64,000 nucleotides of DNA from Anaerococcus urinomassiliensis (GCF_900128425.1 NZ_LT635782.1:1066501-1130500); one strand, 5' to 3'; numbered from the stretch's first letter, positions 19,307-28,562 are shown. Notes: generated by a model from the letters alone, not told the origin. Program-made: numbers and translations.

Positions 19307-21880
19307 CTATCTTGGTCTTCCAAAACCATAAAAGTGTGATTTCCAATATTTTGAATTTATTGATGTGTATTGAATTGGATCTCCTGCGTGAATCATCATT
19401 CCGTTACCTGCGTATATTCCTACGTGAGATATTGGTGTTCCACTGTTATATGTTGAGTGGAAAAATATAATATCTCCAGGTTGAGCTTCACTTGGACTTA
19501 CTGGATTACAATAGTCTTTGTATATTCTCCATGCAGTTGTTCTTGGCATTCTCTTTACACCAGACTTTGTAAATGACCAACATACAAAACCAGAGCAGTC
19601 AAAGTTAGATGGTCCACTTGCTCCAAACACATATCTTTTGTCTATATGTTTTTCTGCTTCATTAAAAAGAGCCTTGGCAGTAGCCGAATCAAAAGCAAGA
19701 CCAGGATTTCCAAAGTTTGGATTATCTACTATTTCTCCTAAGTCCCCATTACCTGATCCAAAAACATCTCCCATATTCCCCTTAGCCTCAAGAAGAGCTT
19801 CATAATGAACTATATTGTCTGGATAATCTTTAAATATTTCCCTAACAACTTCATCCATTTCTTTTTTCTTTAAAGTTACAATTAACTTTTTATATTCGTA
19901 CTCTTCTTTTTCATAGCTAGTATAAGGATTGCCACGACTATCATATCTAGTTCTTGCTACTGTTCTTGTTCTAATTTCAATTTCTTCCTTAAAATCAAGC
20001 TTATACATCTTATCGAAAAGTTCTTTTAAAATTCCTTTTACATCAGATGCTGATTTTACTTCTCCACATCTTGAAGTTATATAGGATAAAAGTTCATGGG
20101 TGTTATGACCAATTTCTCCTTCTTTGTTTATGATATATTCGTCATATCCAGGGTGACTTGTCTTTACACTTTCGATTTGTGATTGTAGGTCATACTCCAT
20201 TGATGAAAATTCTTGATTAACTTCACTTAGAACTGTGTCTTGTGATAGGTATGTTGTTGTCATTACTGAGTTTACTGAATTGCTTAGTCCACTCATACCA
20301 ACACTTCCGCCACCAATCATGATTGATAGCATAAGACCTAGTCCTATTACTAGAAATAAAACCATCTTGCTTTTTCTTACGATTAGCTCTTTAGAAGCCT
20401 TACCTAAACTTAAAATAGCTTTTTTAACCCTATCTACAAGTCTTGTTTCGTGCTTTTTAGCTATCATGCTCTTCATTTGCTTTCTCTGGTAAAACTTCTT
20501 AAATCTATTTTTCTTTATATAGGCGTCTGACTTTTTTAAATCTTCCAAGCCACTTTTAAACTCCAACTTGCTTTTTCTCTTTCTTATTTTCTTATCTAGT
20601 TTAGATAGCTTTTTTAAGGACTTTTTCTTTTTGTCTAGCTTATACTTCCTTATTCCATGCTGAAGTTTAGAGCTTACATTAGCGGTCTTTTCTCCAGATT
20701 CTACACCAGTATTGTCAGATCCTGAACTTAAATAATCTCTCACTAATTCTGATGACTTAGCTCCAGATAATAAAACCCCAGAGGATAGACTTCCTTTAGT
20801 TTTATTCTTTAAGATATTATCCTTTAGCTTACTTTTAGACTTTTCAAGCTCTCCAATCTTTTTGTCTGAGATAAAATCTTTAACATCTTGTGCTTTCTTA
20901 GAATCTTTCGTTGTAACTTTCTTAGATTCATTTTTTAAGTCATCGATTTTCTTTCTAGTAAATTTATCACTCTCATAATTTTTTCTCTTGTAGTAGGTCT
21001 TCTTTTTATTAACTTTCTTTTGTTCTGAAGGTTTAAGGCTTGTTTCCTTTTCATCTTTTATAAATTCAAGATTATTGTCTTTAAACTCAGGGTTATCAAA
21101 AGTTTTATCTGTATCAACTTCGCTTAGCTTATTTTCTTTATCTATCTCTTTAGAAATTTTTTCCTTATCTCTAAACTTCTTTTCTTGATAAAGCTTTTGC
21201 TTTTTATCGATATTAGCATTATTCTCGTTCTTACTTACTTCATCTTTAACAAGCTTTTCTTTTCTATATATTCTCTTACTTTTCTTTGCTTCGATAGGTT
21301 TATCTTCACTTGTGTGGATTCGCTTAGACTCTCTCTCGTTAATTTTGTCTTGGAATTTATCCTTACTATGGATAAGTTTATCTTCGTAATTTTTAAGAAC
21401 TTGTCTTTTACTTGATGCCTTCTTATTGCTTATTACTTCAGAGTTAGCTGAAATATCATCTGTTGTTAATTTATTAGAATTAATATTTCTACTGTTTACA
21501 CTATCAAAATTTACCTTTTTGAAGTCTACATCTAAGTCTTCATCAAGTTTAAAGCTTTCATCTGTCCTTATTTCAAGATTAGTTTGTTTTGTTTCTTCAG
21601 CCTTATTCTTATTATCTAAAACTTCTTTTCTAATTCTTTCCTTGTTTTTAGACTTCTGAAAATCTTTTAGTTTATCTTGTTTTTGATCTTTAGCTAATAC
21701 ATTCTCATGAATAAGTTTAGATTCTTTTTCTGAAATTTTATCTCCGAACCTATCCTTACTCTTAATAATCTTGTTAGTATAATCATCTGAATGAACAAGT
21801 TTACTATCCATATTCTTTTCAGGAGCGTCCCTATTTCGTATAATTTTCTTTTGAAAATCTTTTTTTAGTTTTTTATCCAT
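19307..21880 (-). CDS. NlpC/P60 peptidoglycan hydrolase of the conjugation apparatus (CD1108-like)
   Basis: 857 residues. The first ~500 are extremely Lys/Asp/Glu/Ser-rich and probably disordered, and contain two copies of a segment of the form SKDxFxDKIxExESKxIH (~40-60 and ~170-190). One transmembrane helix follows (~507-530). The exterior part ends in an NlpC/P60 domain with catalytic Cys in FDCSGF (~760) and His in ISHVGIY. It should cut peptide cross-links of the cell wall to let the type IV machinery through. Homologues in Tn1549/CTn elements occupy the same place after virB4. The cytoplasmic extension appears unusually long. Confidence 0.9.
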   Translation of the reverse strand: MDKKLKKDFQKKIIRNRDAPEKNMDSKLVHSDDYTNKIIKSKDRFGDKISEKESKLIHENVLAKDQKQDKLKDFQKSKNKERIRKEVLDNKNKAEETKQTNLEIRTDESFKLDEDLDVDFKKVNFDSVNSRNINSNKLTTDDISANSEVISNKKASSKRQVLKNYEDKLIHSKDKFQDKINERESKRIHTSEDKPIEAKKSKRIYRKEKLVKDEVSKNENNANIDKKQKLYQEKKFRDKEKISKEIDKENKLSEVDTDKTFDNPEFKDNNLEFIKDEKETSLKPSEQKKVNKKKTYYKRKNYESDKFTRKKIDDLKNESKKVTTKDSKKAQDVKDFISDKKIGELEKSKSKLKDNILKNKTKGSLSSGVLLSGAKSSELVRDYLSSGSDNTGVESGEKTANVSSKLQHGIRKYKLDKKKKSLKKLSKLDKKIRKRKSKLEFKSGLEDLKKSDAYIKKNRFKKFYQRKQMKSMIAKKHETRLVDRVKKAILSLGKASKELIVRKSKMVLFLVIGLGLMLSIMIGGGSVGMSGLSNSVNSVMTTTYLSQDTVLSEVNQEFSSMEYDLQSQIESVKTSHPGYDEYIINKEGEIGHNTHELLSYITSRCGEVKSASDVKGILKELFDKMYKLDFKEEIEIRTRTVARTRYDSRGNPYTSYEKEEYEYKKLIVTLKKKEMDEVVREIFKDYPDNIVHYEALLEAKGNMGDVFGSGNGDLGEIVDNPNFGNPGLAFDSATAKALFNEAEKHIDKRYVFGASGPSNFDCSGFVCWSFTKSGVKRMPRTTAWRIYKDYCNPVSPSEAQPGDIIFFHSTYNSGTPISHVGIYAGNGMMIHAGDPIQYTSINSKYWKSHFYGFGRPR

Positions 21881-21887
21881 ATCACAC

Positions 21888-24311
21888 CTACTTAGTTTCT
21901 TCTGGTTTTGTTGTCATTAGCTTATATAGCATGGTGTCTTTAGGGAATTTATCTATAAAGGGAACAATAGTATTTCCGAAGAATAATAGTCCCTCACCTG
22001 CATTTGAATTAGTAATATAGTTTAACTGATAAGGCGATATTTTTAATTTCTTAGCAAGAATATCTCTATCTCCAGATGCTTGATTTAACATTAGAACAAA
22101 GTCTGTATTATCAAAGATATTTTCAATTTCCTGACTTGTTAAAAGGTCTTTTACGTTTTGAGTTATACCTGTTGGGATACCTCCCCATTTTCTAAATCTT
22201 TTCCAGATTTCTACTGAATATGAAGCAGTTTGTGGATCTTTTAATAAAAGGTGGAACTCATCTATATAGTATCTTGTAGACTTGCTTCCTCTATTTAGGG
22301 AAACCTTGTTCCAAACCTGGTCTTGAATTACAAGCATACCTATTTTTTTAAGTTGTGTTCCTAGCTCTTTTATATCAAAACAGAGCAGTTGCCTATTTAG
22401 GTCAACATTTGACCTATTATTAAAGACATTAAGACTTCCTTTAACATAAATTTCCATTTCTGTTGCGAGTTTTCTACCAACTCCCTCTTCTTGAGAAAGG
22501 AGCATATCGTATAAATCTCCTAATATTGGCATATTTTCTGGCTTAGGGTCTTCAAAATATTTTTGGTATATCTTTGGTAAGCATCTATCTATAACAGATT
22601 TTTCTGCAGCAGTAAGACCAGATCCTCCTACTACAAGTTCAAGCATAGACATTATGAAGTTTGCCTTATCCTTTAAAGGTGCGTCCCCATCTCCATAGTT
22701 CATATTAATATCTAATGGATTTAGGTAGTCCTTTGACTTTGCCGAAACTTTAATAACTTCTCCATTAAATTGTTTTACAAGGTTTGAATACTCGCCTTCA
22801 GGATCACAAATAATTACATCATCATCTGTTACGAGAATTGCATTTGCCATCTCTCTCTTTGCCGAGAAAGATTTACCAGAACCTGGTGTACCTAATATTA
22901 GTCCGTTAGGGTTCTTTAGTTTCTTCCTATCTGCCATAATCAAGTTTTGGCTAAGGGCATTTAAGCCATAATACAAGGAATTTGCCGAATCAATAAATAG
23001 CTCTTCTGTTGTAAAAGGCATAAATACTGCCGTTGATGATGAGGTTAAAAATCTTTTTATTTCAACTTGATTAACTCCTATAGGTAAGACAGAAACAAGT
23101 CCCTGTTCTTGTTGATGAGATAATCTTTTTACCTGACAATTATGTCTGTTAGCAATTGATGATATTTGAGCAATGGTATTTTCTAATTTTTGATTAGTCC
23201 TAGCAAAATTCATCATTACTATGGTAACTACAAAGAGCCTTTCATCTCTATTTTGTAAGTCAGATAACATGGACTTAACATCAGCTCCAAAAGTATTTAT
23301 ATCTGAAGGGATAATATCCATATCATATCCAGCACGAACTGCTTTCTTTTGTTCTTCAATTTTCATTCTGTCCAGGTCTGTGTTCTTTCTCTTAATGAGT
23401 TTAATAGCTTCTGCTTGTTCAACTACATCTATATGAAAAGCTACATAAATATTGTCATCAATATCTAAAAACTCAGATAACATTCTGTCTGATAACTCAC
23501 TTGCAAGTATTTGAAAATGACTTGTCGCCCCAATGAATTTCCCAAATTTAAAATTGTTTGCTGGTGCAAAATTAAAGATATTGGGAGTTATATGTGATTT
23601 TGTAGACTCTTTCTTCTTCAAATCTTTATATGAAAAATCAAAGCTCTTATCTGGATTTAACATATCGTGAACAAGTCTTAGTCTTTCTTCGCCATCAAGG
23701 CTCTCTGCTCTTACTCCCATAGATTTAAAGTTAGATAAAATATCTACTTCAAGTCTATTTAACTTTGCTCTTGCTTGCTCTAAGTTATCGGCTTCTGTGG
23801 TAAAGGTTATATACTTCATCTTTTTAAGTCCGTTATTGCCCTTTGCAAGTTGAAGCTTTAACATCTCCCTAAACTCTTTTCTTACATCGTCATAGAAATC
23901 TCCCTTATCAGCAATTTTAATTGCATCTTGTAGGTCTCTATTTCTTCCTAATTGATTTACATACGAAAGTTCGATGTGTACACTTGGATCAAAAGAATTT
24001 AAAAAGTTGGCAAATTGGTTAAAGATTAAATCTCTATCTTCTTCCAATGCCAACTGGTAATTTATATCTTGAAATGAAATTGTCTTTGAATAATTTTTTT
24101 CATCTAACTGGCAAATGCCCTCTGATAACATTCTTATATATGGAATTGTATCCTCAACTGTAAATCTCTTTTTCTCTTTCTTTAAAAGAACACTTAGAAG
24201 ACTATTTTTTGGATCTTTCTTTGTTTTTAGCCTTCTTACTTCCTTTCGGTCTTTTTTTAATTGTTTTTCCCTTAGATTTAAGTCGCTGATTTGCTTTTTT
24301 CTTTGCTTCAA
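21888..24311 (-). CDS. virB4: VirB4/TraE-like conjugation ATPase
   Basis: 807 residues. Walker A GTPGSGKSF at ~475 and Walker B-like IDEFHLLL at ~683, with the FtsK/HerA-type C-terminal motor typical of VirB4. It powers assembly of, and substrate passage through, the type IV secretion channel at the membrane. The start is a TTG with a strong AGGAGG six bases upstream, lying inside prgI: the genes overlap by 110 bases in different frames. The next gene (NlpC/P60) begins 8 bases after its stop. Confidence 0.93.
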   Translation of the reverse strand: MKQRKKQISDLNLREKQLKKDRKEVRRLKTKKDPKNSLLSVLLKKEKKRFTVEDTIPYIRMLSEGICQLDEKNYSKTISFQDINYQLALEEDRDLIFNQFANFLNSFDPSVHIELSYVNQLGRNRDLQDAIKIADKGDFYDDVRKEFREMLKLQLAKGNNGLKKMKYITFTTEADNLEQARAKLNRLEVDILSNFKSMGVRAESLDGEERLRLVHDMLNPDKSFDFSYKDLKKKESTKSHITPNIFNFAPANNFKFGKFIGATSHFQILASELSDRMLSEFLDIDDNIYVAFHIDVVEQAEAIKLIKRKNTDLDRMKIEEQKKAVRAGYDMDIIPSDINTFGADVKSMLSDLQNRDERLFVVTIVMMNFARTNQKLENTIAQISSIANRHNCQVKRLSHQQEQGLVSVLPIGVNQVEIKRFLTSSSTAVFMPFTTEELFIDSANSLYYGLNALSQNLIMADRKKLKNPNGLILGTPGSGKSFSAKREMANAILVTDDDVIICDPEGEYSNLVKQFNGEVIKVSAKSKDYLNPLDINMNYGDGDAPLKDKANFIMSMLELVVGGSGLTAAEKSVIDRCLPKIYQKYFEDPKPENMPILGDLYDMLLSQEEGVGRKLATEMEIYVKGSLNVFNNRSNVDLNRQLLCFDIKELGTQLKKIGMLVIQDQVWNKVSLNRGSKSTRYYIDEFHLLLKDPQTASYSVEIWKRFRKWGGIPTGITQNVKDLLTSQEIENIFDNTDFVLMLNQASGDRDILAKKLKISPYQLNYITNSNAGEGLLFFGNTIVPFIDKFPKDTMLYKLMTTKPEETK

Positions 24312-24612
24312 GGTATGCCTCCTTTCTTATTCTCTTAGTTGGTTGATAAAACTTATGAAGATAGAAAAATTTAAAATATTTTTCAAAAGTTAAAGTATCT
24401 TTTTCATATAAGGTTATAAAAAAGATTGGCAGGGTTACTATTAGCATTACAATGATTGAAACATCATTAGGTAGATATTTCTTCATAAATAAATAGGTTG
24501 GTATGCCAATTAGTCCTGCCACAGAAAAACCTATAAGTTGTCTTTTAGTTAAGTTAAAGGCAACCTTTGTTTTAATCTTGTCCAAATCTTTTGGTATTGG
24601 TACATACGCCAT
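24202..24612 (-). CDS. PrgI-family conjugation membrane protein
   Basis: 136 residues, beginning MAYVPIPKDLDKIKTK, with two adjacent transmembrane helices (~25-45 and ~50-68) and a strongly basic cytoplasmic tail. This is the PrgI/TcpE-like (VirB3-like) pattern, normally encoded directly before virB4. The basic tail is encoded by the stretch that also encodes the N-terminus of VirB4 in another frame. Confidence 0.85.
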   Translation of the reverse strand: MAYVPIPKDLDKIKTKVAFNLTKRQLIGFSVAGLIGIPTYLFMKKYLPNDVSIIVMLIVTLPIFFITLYEKDTLTFEKYFKFFYLHKFYQPTKRIRKEAYLEAKKKANQRLKSKGKTIKKRPKGSKKAKNKERSKK

Positions 24613-24613
24613 T

Positions 24614-24721
24614 TTAATCTCCCTCTACTTCTTCTTTGGAAAGTTCAAGTATATGGTCATAATTAGATGTTGTTTCCTCTTCTAGGTAGCTAATTCTTTC
24701 TTCTAATTCTTCTTGTTTTTC
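24614..24721 (-). other. 35-codon open stretch continuing the small membrane gene after its stop
   Basis: In the same frame as the preceding 60-residue gene, directly after its TAA, an open stretch of 35 Glu-rich codons (EELEERISYLEEE) ends 1 base before the prgI ATG. It has no ATG, GTG or TTG with a ribosome site of its own. It may be the remnant 3' part of a longer coiled-coil protein cut by a nonsense mutation. Confidence 0.4.
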
Positions 24722-24904
24722 TTAATTTCTGTCATTGTATTCTCCTTGATACATAACAAATTCATTGTGACATCTACCGAGTCTATTTATTCTTTTCTTT
24801 AAGTTTCTAATCTCTTCATTTCTTTTTTTCTCTTTTAAGATCTCATAAGTTCCTCCCAATAAAATTCCAAGTCCCAATAAAGCACAATTTTTCTTTTTTA
24901 ACAT
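24722..24904 (-). CDS. Small membrane/coiled-coil protein of the transfer operon
   Basis: 60 residues: one short hydrophobic segment (CALLGLGILLGGTYEIL), then a charged helix. It has a GGAGG site and lies between virB6-like and prgI genes. I do not recognise a family. It may be truncated, as 35 further codons follow its stop in frame. Confidence 0.55.
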   Translation of the reverse strand: MLKKKNCALLGLGILLGGTYEILKEKKRNEEIRNLKKRINRLGRCHNEFVMYQGEYNDRN

Positions 24905-24913
24905 TTATTCCTC

Positions 24914-25777
24914 CTAGTGCGTATTCATAATAATTTTCGCAACTGTTCCACTCTTAAACATCATAAGTCCAAGTAGTAGAGCATATCCTAATATACTAAA
25001 CAAGCTTGCGTGAATATCTGTAATCTGTACCGTTCTTATTAAAACGGTGTAGATACCTAAACATACCATCAAAAACAAACCTTGTAGTCCCAAGGCAAAA
25101 AGTCCCTTGATATAATTTGTTCCAATCTGACCCCATTCTTTATTTCCCATAGTAGCAAATGGTATGGATGATACTGATGAGTAGACATATATTTCAAACA
25201 TACGCCCATATACTATTAAGGTAATAGTTAAAGATATACATTGAATTGCAATCCTTACAAGGCTTGTTTCAACTAATATCATTATTAATGCACCAACATC
25301 TTTTTCTTTTAATGTATCAACCATAGCAACTATTTGATCTCCTGAAACAGTGGCAGAAGTAGTGATTACCCCTGCCGCTTTGTTTACAAGATTTTGTGCC
25401 ACATCAAAGACTGCCATTGAAAATTCAAAGGCATGGCTTGCAAGGTAGACTGCTATAAACATCTTTATAATGTATTTGAAAAACTCAAAAGTATCTGTAT
25501 CGTGCATATTATTCTTTTGCATAACCATATTTATGAGTTCAATACATAAAACTGCTGTTATGATAAGACCTGCTATTGGAACAATCACATTATCATTAAT
25601 GTTTTTTATAAAGTTATATACTTCTCCATTCCAACCCATAGGTGTTTTACCAACATCAGTTGCAATAACTCCTACCTTGTCATTTATATCTAAGAACATG
25701 GACTCAAGATTTGCTTTGATACCTCCGAGTAGCATATCCTTAAAAAATTCAGTTAGCTTGTCAAAGATACCAAACAT
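24914..25777 (-). CDS. VirB6/TrbL-like polytopic conjugation protein
   Basis: 287 residues with about six transmembrane helices (for example IVPIAGLIITAVLCIELI, LFALGLQGLFLMVCLGIYTVL) and a central soluble loop rich in small residues. This matches the CD1112/TrbL-like channel proteins located between maff2 and prgI in Tn1549-type ICEs. It probably forms the inner membrane part of the DNA channel. Confidence 0.85.
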   Translation of the reverse strand: MFGIFDKLTEFFKDMLLGGIKANLESMFLDINDKVGVIATDVGKTPMGWNGEVYNFIKNINDNVIVPIAGLIITAVLCIELINMVMQKNNMHDTDTFEFFKYIIKMFIAVYLASHAFEFSMAVFDVAQNLVNKAAGVITTSATVSGDQIVAMVDTLKEKDVGALIMILVETSLVRIAIQCISLTITLIVYGRMFEIYVYSSVSSIPFATMGNKEWGQIGTNYIKGLFALGLQGLFLMVCLGIYTVLIRTVQITDIHASLFSILGYALLLGLMMFKSGTVAKIIMNTH

Positions 25778-25787
25778 AGACTTTCTC

Positions 25788-26003
25788 CTAATTTAAAACA
25801 TTTGCAAGTAGTGGAATTAATTTAATACCGATTAGTACAATTCCTCCACCAGCCATAAGCTGCTTAATACCTTGAGATTTAGCACCAGGGTTATCATTAC
25901 CATAACCTTCCATTAAGTTAATAACTCCCCATGCTCCTAAACCTGCACCAATTGCAGTTACAAGTGTTTTTAAAACTCCAACTCCAGCTGTAAAAAATTC
26001 CAT
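25788..26003 (-). CDS. Maff2-family small membrane protein
   Basis: 71 residues with two hydrophobic helices separated by a loop containing EGYGNDNPGAKSQGIKQLMAGGG, the recognisable Maff2 pattern (VirB2-like topology). Its position before the VirB6-like gene and after the SSB-like gene fits. It may be a pilin-like or channel subunit. Confidence 0.85.
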   Translation of the reverse strand: MEFFTAGVGVLKTLVTAIGAGLGAWGVINLMEGYGNDNPGAKSQGIKQLMAGGGIVLIGIKLIPLLANVLN

Positions 26004-26004
26004 A

Positions 26005-26316
26005 TTATTCCTCCTCGTTTTCTTTCTTATTTTCTATTTTGTTTAGTGATTTAACTATAAAATTCTTGTAGACCTTATCTCCTTTTTTGTTTTCTTTGAA
26101 ATATCCAAAGACATGGATCAGATCTCCTTTTTCAAATTCTTTTGCAATTTCTACCTTTTCTCCATATACTGAGCAATTTGTATATTCTTTGCCTTTTCCA
26201 TATTTTTTTACAAGAGCAAAATTAGCTACTTGAACACTTTCTCCATCTTTTTCAAATTCTGAAAATTCAGCTTCCTTAACTAAATTTGCATTAATATTTA
26301 TCATTTCTCTATCCAT
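26005..26316 (-). CDS. Single-strand-binding-like OB-fold protein
   Basis: 103 residues with an OB-fold pattern (VANFALV; YTNCSVYGEK; GDLIHVFGYF) related to bacterial SSB but lacking the acidic C-terminal tail. It has AAGGAG upstream and heads the maff2-virB6-prgI-virB4 operon. It probably coats transferred single-stranded DNA. It is related to the OB domain of the protein at 2561-3217. Confidence 0.75.
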   Translation of the reverse strand: MDREMININANLVKEAEFSEFEKDGESVQVANFALVKKYGKGKEYTNCSVYGEKVEIAKEFEKGDLIHVFGYFKENKKGDKVYKNFIVKSLNKIENKKENEEE

Positions 26317-26350
26317 TAATTTCTTCTCCTTAATCTATAAATTTCAATTA

Positions 26351-26384
26351 AAAAAGCGACTGGATCTATTTATTTCCAATCGCT
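26351..26384 (-). terminator. Hairpin/attenuator before the SSB-like gene
   Basis: Minus-strand GCGATTGG...CCAGTCGC stem followed by TTTTTT. It lies between the 8-codon leader ORF and the ssb-like gene, so termination here would shut off the transfer operon. Confidence 0.75.
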
Positions 26385-26409
26385 ATACATTATTCCTTAT
26401 TAAATTGTT

Positions 26410-26436
26410 CTAAGTAGGAGCTCTTATCCTTAACAT
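26410..26436 (-). CDS. Possible leader peptide (8 aa, MLRIRAPT)
   Basis: An 8-codon ORF preceded by TTAGGAGG with 5-base spacing. The ribosome site can pair with CTCCTA at the end of the ORF, and an intrinsic terminator follows 26 bases later. This is the layout of a translational attenuator. Its function is inferred. Confidence 0.4.
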   Translation of the reverse strand: MLRIRAPT

Positions 26437-26460
26437 CTTAACCTCCTAATTTTGAGTATA

Positions 26461-26490
26461 AAAAAAGCAGTAAACTTTATAATTACTGCT
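26461..26490 (-). terminator. Intrinsic terminator of the PIN-nuclease gene
   Basis: Minus-strand AGCAGTAA...TTTACTGCT stem followed by TTTTTT. Confidence 0.8.
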
Positions 26491-26511
26491 TTAATAAAAT
26501 ATCCTATATTA

Positions 26512-27981
26512 TTAATCATTAAATGAACAATCTCGACAAATACCACCTACATCTTCTCGCCTATCCTTAAATCCCTTTCCACATTTAGAGCAAATAAATG
26601 CATAATCATTATTGTAATTCTCCTCTTCTAAATAAGAGTCATCGTAGTCTTCTTCATTTTTGTTTATAGAATCTTGATCTATCTGAATTTCAATTATTTC
26701 AATATCTGTATATTCTTTATCATTATTAATATAAAAAGAATCTTCTTCGATATCATCTTTATTAATTAATCTTGTGACATTAACTATGACACTTCCACTA
26801 AATTCTTGTTCTATTGGTGGTGATTGTATGACTTCTTTTGTATCATCATCACGTCCCCAATAATCAAAGGATACACAACTTAAATTTATTAAATATTCTA
26901 GCTCATAAGTTATACTAACAATCTCGTCTGTAAACTCTTCATAAGTATCTAATATCTCATTGAATTCACAATTATTTATATCTAATTCTTCAATACCCTC
27001 ACTTCCAATAACATACGATTCTAGATAATAATAGTTGTTATTATAAATACTGTCAACTATATCATTAGAAATATCTTGTTTTACTCTTTCTACATATGAC
27101 ACATCTTTTCTATTTAAATCTACATAAACATTAAAATCATATCTATCATATACTTTTGAAGCGAAATTCTGAAACATTCCTGTTGTTAAAAATTCAATAT
27201 TTACATTTGGATTTTTTTCTTTAAATTCACTTAATAATTTATCGTGAACTACTAAATTATCTTGACTATCCTTACTCCACCAGTCTTCTTTTATATCATT
27301 CGTAATAAAAATAATATCTTTTACTGATTTTTCAACTGGTAAATCTAATATCTCTTTCCAAACAAATAAATCTCCAAATTTTTCAACTCCATCTTTATTA
27401 ATGTCCTCATATCCAGGCGGAATTTTATATTTATACCTAAGTTCACCCTCTCTAATAATTTTTAATTGTTCACTAAACCTTATCCTATTACCTATCCTAT
27501 TATTTTTTTCTAAATATGAAATAAGATTATCTATATCTTTAATTATTTCAGGAGAATCTGTTGTTATTTCATCATATTCAATACCAACACTATTTTTATA
27601 AGATTTGATTATTTGTTTTAATTCAACTAACTTGTTATTTAAATCATTCTCCAAATTTTTTCTTCCAAAATAATTATATTTAGATGATTTAATCAAGACA
27701 CTCTCTAAATTTTTTTGACTCCTTTCAATTACTCTTAGTAAATCTTTTTCAAAATTTTGATACTTTTTTTTCAATTGTCCGAATACGCTATATTTATTTT
27801 TATTAAATTCTTTATACACTTGATTCGGAATCCATATTAAATCCTTACACTCCTTGAAAATTTCTAATATGTTTTTGCTACTGTATAATGAATATCGAGC
27901 TAAGTCAAGTATTACATTTGTATCTAATACTATTATAGAGGTTTTTCTATTTATTATTTTTTTAAATTTTTCATAATTCAA
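26512..27981 (-). CDS. PIN-like nuclease with C-terminal zinc ribbon
   Basis: 489 residues. The N-terminal ~280 residues fit a PIN_8-type (DUF4935-like) RNase: VLDTNVILDL supplies the first catalytic Asp, FGDLFVWKEI and FITNDIKEDWW supply the later acidic motifs. A middle acidic region follows, and residues ~464-485 form a CxxC...CxxC zinc ribbon. TTG is the start, 18 bases after the ClbS-like stop. PIN_8 proteins occur as effectors in toxin and phage-defence loci; here the gene is ICE cargo with a ClbS-like gene. Whether it cleaves host or invader RNA is unknown. Confidence 0.7.
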   Translation of the reverse strand: MNYEKFKKIINRKTSIIVLDTNVILDLARYSLYSSKNILEIFKECKDLIWIPNQVYKEFNKNKYSVFGQLKKKYQNFEKDLLRVIERSQKNLESVLIKSSKYNYFGRKNLENDLNNKLVELKQIIKSYKNSVGIEYDEITTDSPEIIKDIDNLISYLEKNNRIGNRIRFSEQLKIIREGELRYKYKIPPGYEDINKDGVEKFGDLFVWKEILDLPVEKSVKDIIFITNDIKEDWWSKDSQDNLVVHDKLLSEFKEKNPNVNIEFLTTGMFQNFASKVYDRYDFNVYVDLNRKDVSYVERVKQDISNDIVDSIYNNNYYYLESYVIGSEGIEELDINNCEFNEILDTYEEFTDEIVSITYELEYLINLSCVSFDYWGRDDDTKEVIQSPPIEQEFSGSVIVNVTRLINKDDIEEDSFYINNDKEYTDIEIIEIQIDQDSINKNEEDYDDSYLEEENYNNDYAFICSKCGKGFKDRREDVGGICRDCSFND

Positions 27982-27998
27982 TTAAAGCACCAACCTTA

Positions 27999-28535
27999 TT
28001 ATTTAATTACATTCACAAAATTATTAAGTTTTTTCCATTTTCTAATCTTAGTCCTAAATGTTCCAAATGGTGCTACTGTATTTACATGGATAAATTTATA
28101 TACTTCCCAAGTTGCAGTTTTTGTTGCTTCATCTGCCCATTTTCTCATATGTGGTTTAAATAATTCTTCCTCTGTAAGATTATCTATCAAAGAGTAAATA
28201 TCTTCTATATTCTGTGATAGTTGTTCTTTTAATTCCTTTAACGATTTATGAGCATAGGTATCTGTAAACCATTGATACAATTCTCCAAGTTGATTCCACT
28301 TAAATTTGTCAGATGGCGTTTTAACCTCAATTCCCTTTTTTTCATCTTCTTCCCATTTCAAAACTAAAGTTGTCCAACCTACTTGATAGGCAAGATTTTC
28401 AGCTGGTGTCCTATCAACTTGATCTACTCTTTTATCTTTTAATTCTTCTGGGATATTATCAAACTCTGAAATATATTTTCCAAAAGTTTTCTTTATCTCA
28501 TTTTTTAATTCTTCCTTACTTTCATAAGACCTCAT
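27999..28535 (-). CDS. ClbS/DfsB-like four-helix protein
   Basis: 178 residues. The sequence matches the ClbS/DfsB (DUF1706) pattern: an amphipathic first helix, DRTPAENLAYQVGW with the conserved WTTLVLKWE, and a C-terminal INTVAPFGTFRTKIRKWKK-like helix. ClbS hydrolyses the colibactin cyclopropane; most homologues have unknown substrates. It has its own -10 (28563-28568) and is followed by the PIN gene, so the two form a cargo cassette between traG and the ssb-like gene. Confidence 0.85.
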   Translation of the reverse strand: MRSYESKEELKNEIKKTFGKYISEFDNIPEELKDKRVDQVDRTPAENLAYQVGWTTLVLKWEEDEKKGIEVKTPSDKFKWNQLGELYQWFTDTYAHKSLKELKEQLSQNIEDIYSLIDNLTEEELFKPHMRKWADEATKTATWEVYKFIHVNTVAPFGTFRTKIRKWKKLNNFVNVIK

Positions 28536-28562
28536 ATGCCTACCTCCATGGTTTATATAGAT

